A stretch of 64,000 bases of DNA from Nannocystis sp. RBIL2 (GTDB lineage Bacteria; Myxococcota_A; Polyangia; Nannocystales; Nannocystaceae): the NCBI RefSeq assembly GCF_026626745.1, contig NZ_JAPNJW010000001.1:5812001-5876000 (forward strand), in the 5' to 3' direction. The position numbers were made by a program, and so were the translations under genes. Numbering within the stretch: the first letter of the stretch is position 1; each line of letters starts with the position of its first letter. This document shows positions 59,157-64,000 of the stretch, in pieces. The notes beneath the pieces are model-generated. The model was not told the origin of the DNA, did not search any database, and saw nothing but the letters and a program-made list of their open reading frames with translations.

Positions 59157-60767
59157 CTAGGACTTCTTCACGGCCGCGGTCTGCGTCGGTCGGACCTGGA
59201 TGAGGGTCTGGATGAGCGACAGCAACACGTTGGCGAAGATATAAACCCCGAGGCCGGACGGGAGGAAGAGCATCATGACGGTGAAGATGATCGGCATCAT
59301 CCACGCCATCATTCGCGCCTGCTCGTTGTCCACGCCCGACGGGGTGGCCTTCATCTGGATGTACATGAGGGCGCCCATCGCCAGCGGCAGGATGTAGTAC
59401 GGGTCCTGCTGGGTCAGGTCGGGCAGCCACAGGAACGGCACGCGGTACAGCTCGACGGCCGTGTTGAGGGTCGCGTAGAGCGCGATCCAGATCGGCAGCT
59501 GGATGAGCATCGGCAGGCAGCCGGCCAGCGGGTTGACGCCGGCGCGCTGGAACAGCGCCTGCATCTCCTGCGCCTGGCGGACACGGTCCTCGCCGTACTT
59601 CTTCTTGATGTCCTCGAGCTCCGGCTGGATCTCGCGCATCTTCTTCATCGAGCGCATCTGCTTGAACGTCAGCGGCAAGGTCAGCACCTTGACCACGATC
59701 GTCAGCAGGATGATCGCCACGCCCCACACGCCGGTGAGGTTGTAGAAGGCGCGCAGCAGCCAGATCATCCACTCGCCGAGGATGCGATTGAGGCCGCCGA
59801 ACCAGCCCCAGTCGATCACGTCCTCGAGGTGGACCCCCGGCACGGCCTGGAACTTCTCGAGCCGCTCGAGCTCCTTCGTGCCGAAGTAGACACCGAACAC
59901 GTACTGATGCGACTCACCGGCCGCGAGCGTCACCGGCTCGACCGCCAGGGTCGTCGTCAGCGCCTTGCCGTCGCTGCTCTGGCCGACGCGGCACGCCTGG
60001 ACCGCGACCTCCGGGGCCGGCACCACTGCCGACGCGAAGTACTTGCTGTCGAGCGCTGCCCAGCGGATGCGGCCGCGGACCTCGCCCGAGCTGTCCTTCA
60101 CGTCGCTGGGCGTGTAGGCCTCCCAGTCGTCGGCCGTGGCGCACACGCCACGATGGATGTCGTAGCTGTTCTCGCCGCCGATGCTGTAGGCGCTGAGCAG
60201 CGTCAGGCGATGCTGCTGCGTCTCGGCCGAGCGGTTGGCCACGTCGACCGTCAGCGTGCCCTCGTAGCCGGTCGTCAGGTCGAGCGTGCCCTTGACCTCG
60301 ACGTCGCCGTTCTTGAACGCGACGGCCCACTGCGTGTCGCTCTGGCCGGTCGGCTCCCACGCCGGGTCGCGCGGGAACTTGAAGTCGGTCTCCGAGCCGT
60401 CGAAGCCGATGACGAGGCTGCGGTTCCCGTCGAGCTTCAGGAAGTCTTCGCCCTTGCCGTCGGGGTTGATGAAGTGCTTGCTGAGCAGCTCCGTGCCGCG
60501 GACGAGGCCGCGGTGGTTGGTGACGTCGAGCGCAAGCAGTTCCGTCTTGAGGCGGTGGTCCGCGACGGCGACCTTGGGCGCCGCGGCCGCGGCCTTGCGC
60601 TCCTCAGCCCGCTCTTCCGCCGCCTTGGCGTCGGCTTCCGTCTTGACGCTGGTCGCCTGCTCCTGCGGCTGGGGCTCGGGCAGCGGCGGCGCAAAGAAGC
60701 GCTCGTAGACCAGCCAGATCAGGACGCACGAGACGATCGCCAACAGGGTACGACGCTGTAAATCCAC
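59157..60767 (-). CDS. yidC: Membrane protein insertase YidC
   Basis: 536 residues from GTG 60767. N-terminal membrane anchor (L-L-A-I-V-S-C-V-L-I-W-L-V-Y), a large periplasmic beta-domain (about 60-330), then the conserved core: W-G-V-A-I-I-L-L-T-I-V-V-K-V-L-T-L-P-L (with the groove region), M-Q-A-L-F-Q-R-A-G-V-N-P-L-A-G-C-L-P-M-L-I-Q-L-P-I-W and later segments. It inserts and folds inner-membrane proteins alone or with SecYEG. The length and periplasmic domain are of the Gram-negative type. Confidence 0.95.
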   Translation of the reverse strand: MDLQRRTLLAIVSCVLIWLVYERFFAPPLPEPQPQEQATSVKTEADAKAAEERAEERKAAAAAPKVAVADHRLKTELLALDVTNHRGLVRGTELLSKHFINPDGKGEDFLKLDGNRSLVIGFDGSETDFKFPRDPAWEPTGQSDTQWAVAFKNGDVEVKGTLDLTTGYEGTLTVDVANRSAETQQHRLTLLSAYSIGGENSYDIHRGVCATADDWEAYTPSDVKDSSGEVRGRIRWAALDSKYFASAVVPAPEVAVQACRVGQSSDGKALTTTLAVEPVTLAAGESHQYVFGVYFGTKELERLEKFQAVPGVHLEDVIDWGWFGGLNRILGEWMIWLLRAFYNLTGVWGVAIILLTIVVKVLTLPLTFKQMRSMKKMREIQPELEDIKKKYGEDRVRQAQEMQALFQRAGVNPLAGCLPMLIQLPIWIALYATLNTAVELYRVPFLWLPDLTQQDPYYILPLAMGALMYIQMKATPSGVDNEQARMMAWMMPIIFTVMMLFLPSGLGVYIFANVLLSLIQTLIQVRPTQTAAVKKS

Positions 60768-60771
60768 GGCT

Positions 60772-61008
60772 TCAGCAGCTTTCGGGTGGTAAAGCCGGCG
60801 GCGGCAGGTCGACGCCCCCGGGGTGCCACGGGTGACAGCGGAGCAGCCGCCGCGCGGTCAGCCAACCGCCGCGTAGCACTCCGTGGTCGGCGATGCACGC
60901 GCAGGCGTAGCGCGAACAGCTCGGCGTGAATCGACAGCACGGCCCGAGCAGCGGCGAGATCGCCACCTGGTAGCCGCGAATCAACGCGATGATGATGCGC
61001 CCTAGCAC
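60772..61008 (-). CDS. yidD: Membrane protein insertion efficiency factor YidD
   Basis: 78 residues from GTG 61008, overlapping the rnpA stop by seven bases and ending 4 bp before yidC. It shows the whole family pattern: I-R-G-Y-Q-V-A-I-S-P-L-L-G-P-C-C-R-F-T-P-S-C-S-R-Y-A, G-W-L-T-A-R-R-L-L-R-C-H-P-W-H-P-G-G, with P-P at the end. Confidence 0.93.
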   Translation of the reverse strand: MLGRIIIALIRGYQVAISPLLGPCCRFTPSCSRYACACIADHGVLRGGWLTARRLLRCHPWHPGGVDLPPPALPPESC

Positions 61009-61457
61009 GCAGACGACCCTGGCAGAGGTCCAGGCCCGGGGGGCCGTGGAGGTGTTCCCGGCCCGGCGGGCCGCGGAGAGATTCGTCGAGACATGGCGTC
61101 CATCGCCGCCACGACTTCAGCATAGCGCACGGTCGACGCGCTCTGTTTGGCGACCCAGACCATATCGCACGGTGAGGCGAACTGGCTGCGTTTACGCCGG
61201 AAAGCCTCGCGTACGAGGCGCTTTATGCGATTTCGCACGACGGCCGGGCCGACCTTTCGCGTCACCGTGATGCCGAGGCGAACCATCGCAGCGAGCTCTT
61301 CGGCCTCATTCTGCTGCTCGCCCGCCGGCGTCTGACCGGCCGGCGCCACGAACACGAGGAAGTGTCGCGTGTGGTGCTTCTGGCCGCCGTTCTGGACCCG
61401 CAAGAAGTCCCTGCGCTTCCGCAACCGGAAGATCGCAGGGAACCCTTCTGGCTTCAT
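61002..61457 (-). CDS. rnpA: Ribonuclease P protein component
   Basis: 151 residues from ATG 61457, 25 bp after the rpmH stop; longer in-frame starts would run into rpmH. F-R-L-R-K-R-R-D-F-L-R-V-Q, R-L-G-I-T-V-T-R-K-V-G-P-A-V-V-R-N-R-I-K-R-L-V-R-E-A-F-R are the RNA-binding RNR motif. A Pro/Gly-rich tail of about 25 residues is unusual. It assists the catalytic RNA in 5' tRNA maturation. Confidence 0.92.
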   Translation of the reverse strand: MKPEGFPAIFRLRKRRDFLRVQNGGQKHHTRHFLVFVAPAGQTPAGEQQNEAEELAAMVRLGITVTRKVGPAVVRNRIKRLVREAFRRKRSQFASPCDMVWVAKQSASTVRYAEVVAAMDAMSRRISPRPAGPGTPPRPPGPGPLPGSSAC

Positions 61458-61482
61458 CCCGACAGTCCAGAGCCAGCGCGGC

Positions 61483-61632
61483 TCACTTGCCGCTGAGCTG
61501 GACCGCGAGCCGCTTGCGACCGCGACGGCGACGGGCCGCGATGACCTGGCGACCGCCACGGGTGGACATACGGGCGCGGAAGCCGTGCGTACGGGCGCGG
61601 CTGACGTTGTGGGGCTGGTAGGTGCGCTTCAT
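61483..61632 (-). CDS. rpmH: 50S ribosomal protein L34
   Basis: 49 residues: M-K-R-T-Y-Q-P-H-N-V-S-R-A-R-T-H-G-F-R-A-R-M-like opening, then R-R-R-R-G-R-K-R-L-A-V, ending S-G-K. AGGGA lies upstream of the ATG at 61632. It heads the rpmH-rnpA-yidD-yidC-khpB-mnmE series found next to dnaA in many bacteria. Confidence 0.95.
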   Translation of the reverse strand: MKRTYQPHNVSRARTHGFRARMSTRGGRQVIAARRRRGRKRLAVQLSGK

Positions 61633-62271
61633 CGGGACGTTCCCTGGGTGACTCGGCGGCTACGTCGTCGCGGAAGCGGGAATTGCCCCGGACGAGCGCC
61701 TGTGAACAAGGGGACGGATCGATACCAGCGGACCTCCCTCCTGTCAAACGCCAGCCCGCGCGGCGGCCCGTCCGCGGCCCTGCGATCCCTCTCATGTCGC
61801 CGCGGTCTCTCTCTCGCCTGCAATGCTCCGCCTCCACAGTAGTTCACATCACCAAAGTGGCACAGAACAGCGGCCCCCGCCTCATCTGTTCAGTCCCCAC
61901 GCGAAGCCGCGCCGGCTCCGCGACCGGCCCGGCGGCGAGACCCGACTTTCAGTGCGGCCCTCTCGTCGGCTCCACAAGCCAACTTCCGCGCCCCGACCCA
62001 CGCAAAGTCGCTTGCCTGGAGAGCCGCTTTACCACCCTCCCCCACAGCACGGGATTACGCTCGGCCCAGGGTAGGTGCCAGGCTCGACCTGGCTCCCGCG
62101 GCAGATCGATACCGCGCAGATCCCGCGCGCGATGCGCCCCCTTTCACGAGCAAAAACAGTCACTTACACTTTCCAGCCCTTCCTCCCTTGCCCCCTCTCC
62201 CACCGCCCGAGTAAAAGAGCCCTCCCGCGTCGCCACCCTTTCCTGGGCACGGCGCGGCTGGAACCTCAGCG

Positions 62272-62334
62272 ACCGGAGCGACCGGACAGCAAGACCGGAC
62301 AGTTGCTCCACGGTCACCCCCCAGACCGGACAGT
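62272..62334. repeat. GACCGGA direct repeats in the oriC region
   Basis: Four copies of GACCGGA(G/C) at 62272, 62281, 62294 and 62325; the last three extend to GACCGGACAG. Such short direct repeats in an origin are iteron-like and may bind an initiation regulator. Confidence 0.5.
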
Positions 62335-62433
62335 TAGCCCTAGTTGTCTCCGGCCCGGCAGGCCGAAATTCGGCCCCCGGGCCCTGAATTTTTGCCCGGC
62401 ACGCGCGGGCTCTGAAATTCACAGTTGTGGAGA

Positions 62434-62455
62434 ATCGCCGAACCGATTCGGCGAT
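62434..62455. promoter_or_regulatory. Inverted repeat upstream of dnaA
   Basis: ATCGCCGAA-CCGA-TTCGGCGAT, 9-bp perfect arms, 66 bp before the dnaA ATG and touching the DnaA-box-like TGTGGAGAA. It could be an operator for dnaA or part of the origin. Confidence 0.5.
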
Positions 62456-62520
62456 CCATCCGAGACTATTGGGCAATTCACGCAATCCACAGGGCTTCGG
62501 AACCTGTGGACGGAGGCTTC

Positions 62521-63912
62521 ATGACCAATATCTGGAGCGAGGCGATTCAAGGACTGCAGCCGAGGCTCGGCGCACAGACCTACGACCTCTGGATCCGGCC
62601 GCTCGAATTGCGCCAGGTTCAAGGCCAGCGCCTTCTTCTCACGGCTCCCAACCGGTTCATGAAGGAGTGGTTCGAGAACCACTATCGTGACGTGGTCCTC
62701 GACGAGCTCCGGGCGCGTACGGCGCAGGATTATCACATCGAGATCGATATCTCCGCCGCCGGCGAGGCCTCTCCGAACGCCGCCGCTGCCGCCGCCGAGC
62801 CCCAGTCGGAGCCCGAGCCGCCGCCGCCTCCGCTGCCGCCCCTGCCCGCGCTGCCACCGATCGGGTTGTCGAGTCGCTACCGCTTCTCCAACTTCATCAA
62901 GGGCAGCTCCAACGAGCTCGCCGCCTCGGCCGCCTGGTCGGCCGCGCAGGACCCCGGCGCCCGCTTCAACCCCTTCTTCATCTACGGCGGCGTCGGCTTG
63001 GGCAAGACCCACCTGCTGCACGCGATCGGCCAGCACATCCACGTCCACCGGCCGCACCTGCGCATCGTCTACCAGAGCGCCGAGCGGTTCATGAACGAGT
63101 TCATCTCGGCCGTCCGCTTCAACCAGTTCGACCAGTTCCGGGCCCGCTACCGCGAGCAGTGCGACGTCCTGCTCATCGACGACATCCAATTCATCGCCGG
63201 CCGCGACCGCACGATGGACGAGTTCTTCCACGTCTTCAACGCGCTCTACGAGGCCGAGAAGCAGATCGTCGTCACCGCCGACCGCATGCCCGGCGACATG
63301 CAGGGCATGGAAGACCGCCTGATCTCCCGCCTCAACTGGGGCCTCGTCGCCGACATCAAGGCCCCCGACCTCGAGACCCGCGTCGCCATCCTCAAGCAGA
63401 AGGCCGACGTCGATCGCATCGACCTCCCCGACGACGTCGCGCTCCACCTCGCCACCCACGTCCGCAGCAACGTGCGTGAGCTCGAGGGCTCGCTCGTCCG
63501 CGTCTCCACCTTCGCCGCGCTCAAGAATCAACCGCTGAGCCGCGAGTTCGTCAGCGAGGTGCTCGGCGTCTCGGCCGCCCCCGCGCAGGCGGCGCCCATC
63601 AGCATCGAGAGCGTCCAGAAGGTCGTCGCCAGCCATTTCTCCGTCCGTATCGCCGACCTCAAGGGTCCGCGGCGACACCAGGGCATCTCCCGCCCGCGCA
63701 TGATCGCCATGTACCTCAGCCGTCAGCTCACCGGCGCCAGCTTCCCCGAAATCGGCCTGCGCTTCGGCGGCAAGGACCACTCGACCGTCATCAACGCCTG
63801 CAAGCGCATCGAGAGCATCCAGAGCGAGGACAGCGAGCTCCGCGAGACAGTCGCCGCGCTGCGCCAGCTCCTCGCCCACGAGCCCGCCCACGCCGCCCAG
63901 CTGCCCTCCTGA
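62521..63912 (+). CDS. dnaA: Chromosomal replication initiator protein DnaA
   Basis: 463 residues. ATG 62521 follows CGGAGG. Domain I W-S-E-A-I-Q-G-L-Q-P-R-L; a Pro/Glu-rich domain II (about 85-115); AAA+ domain III with F-I-Y-G-G-V-G-L-G-K-T-H-L-L-H-A-I-G (Walker A near 155) and L-L-I-D-D-I-Q-F-I; domain IV with R-P-R-M-I-A-M-Y-L-S-R and F-G-G-K-D-H-S-T-V-I-N-A, the DNA-binding signature. It opens oriC in its ATP form. Nothing recognisable as dnaN begins in the 88 bp after it. Confidence 0.96.
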   Translation: MTNIWSEAIQGLQPRLGAQTYDLWIRPLELRQVQGQRLLLTAPNRFMKEWFENHYRDVVLDELRARTAQDYHIEIDISAAGEASPNAAAAAAEPQSEPEPPPPPLPPLPALPPIGLSSRYRFSNFIKGSSNELAASAAWSAAQDPGARFNPFFIYGGVGLGKTHLLHAIGQHIHVHRPHLRIVYQSAERFMNEFISAVRFNQFDQFRARYREQCDVLLIDDIQFIAGRDRTMDEFFHVFNALYEAEKQIVVTADRMPGDMQGMEDRLISRLNWGLVADIKAPDLETRVAILKQKADVDRIDLPDDVALHLATHVRSNVRELEGSLVRVSTFAALKNQPLSREFVSEVLGVSAAPAQAAPISIESVQKVVASHFSVRIADLKGPRRHQGISRPRMIAMYLSRQLTGASFPEIGLRFGGKDHSTVINACKRIESIQSEDSELRETVAALRQLLAHEPAHAAQLPS

Positions 63913-64000
63913 TCGGCACCCTCGCGAGCGCCCGGTCCGTCGGTTCGCCCCACAGCGCGCCGGTCGCCGACCTCGCGCTCAGCAAGCAATTCCAGCTCCC
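63913..64000. other. Region after dnaA to the window edge
   Basis: 88 bp without a recognisable gene start or T-run terminator. Confidence 0.4.

Larger units (their letters stand above)
61633..62520. other. Candidate oriC: rpmH-dnaA intergenic region
   Basis: 888 bp between divergent rpmH and dnaA with no convincing gene. DnaA-box-like nonamers: TGTGAACAA (61701-61709), TGTGGAGAA (62426-62434), CAATCCACA (62483-62491) and TGTGGACGG (62505-62513). The last two are part of an inverted pair CCACAGG/CCTGTGG (62487-62493 and 62503-62509). There are also repeated GACCGGA motifs and a 9-bp-arm inverted repeat. No long A+T-rich unwinding element stands out; ATTTTT near 62390 is the best. Position is the classical one for an origin. 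Confidence 0.65.

Noticed and set aside
61633..62520. Plus-strand open frames between rpmH and dnaA
   Set aside because: They cover the origin region, have no ribosome sites or homology signals, and differ in composition from nearby genes.

Overview
The window is about 70% G+C by eye and densely coded, and it looks like a chromosomal segment around the replication origin of a Myxococcota bacterium. That placement is inferred from four things: a textbook mglB-mglA pair (MglA with the family's T-V-P-G-Q in place of D-x-x-G-Q); Ser/Thr kinases and large Pro/Ala-rich proteins; Cys-rich and ADYC-motif lipoproteins with short tandem repeats; and the block rpmH-rnpA-yidD-yidC-khpB-mnmE facing dnaA. 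A Nannocystis/Enhygromyxa-like member would fit, but this was not tested.

Layout. 0-3.7 kb (minus): two related proteins, one a large HTTM-type membrane protein. 3.9-6.0 kb (plus): a TlpA-like lipoprotein and an FGE/sulfatase-modifying-factor-like exported protein. 6.1-15.4 kb (minus): twin Cys-rich lipoproteins, an S9 peptidase, an ADYC lipoprotein, a kinase-ATPase-FGE fusion and a small membrane protein. 15.5-16.7 kb (plus): a LIC_10091-like lipoprotein. 16.9-24.3 kb (minus): an AddB-AddA-like nuclease/helicase pair. 24.6-28.6 kb (plus): a small surface-polysaccharide operon (ligase/polymerase, GT2, methyltransferase, flippase). 28.6-30.3 kb (minus): a HEAT-like protein and a methyltransferase. 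30.4-36.0 kb (plus): dnaX-ybaB-recR, mglBA and a membrane protein. 36.3-38.1 kb (minus): a large TPR-like membrane protein. 38.2-44.0 kb (plus): a coupled operon of a degenerate M48 peptidase and two dynamin-like GTPases. 44.4-45.0 kb: rnhB. 45.2-50.9 kb (minus): response regulator-tsaD-rsmA-mutM-ECF sigma. 51.2-52.3 kb: a rhomboid-TPR protein. 52.3-55.0 kb: a gene-poor 2.6-kb zone with five parS-like sites, a D-Ala-D-Ala-ligase-like remnant and decayed repeats. 55.0-56.8 kb: rsmG and bioF, divergent. 57.3-61.6 kb (minus): mnmE, khpB, yidC, yidD, rnpA, rpmH. 61.6-62.5 kb: candidate oriC. 62.5-63.9 kb: dnaA.

The most unusual signal crosses gene boundaries. A hairpin-forming imperfect palindrome (consensus C[C/A]TGTCC-NNNN-GGACA[G/T]G) recurs some tens of times in this window, on both strands, in several reading frames inside genes and in clusters between genes. 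Paired positions covary between copies. In the AddA-like gene it has become an in-frame 54-nt tandem array. A second theme is decayed duplication: several intergenic regions just beyond a stop codon carry degraded copies of the 3' end of the gene they follow (rsmG, mnmE, the second dynamin gene, the TPR protein). No tRNA, rRNA, insertion sequence or CRISPR array was recognised.
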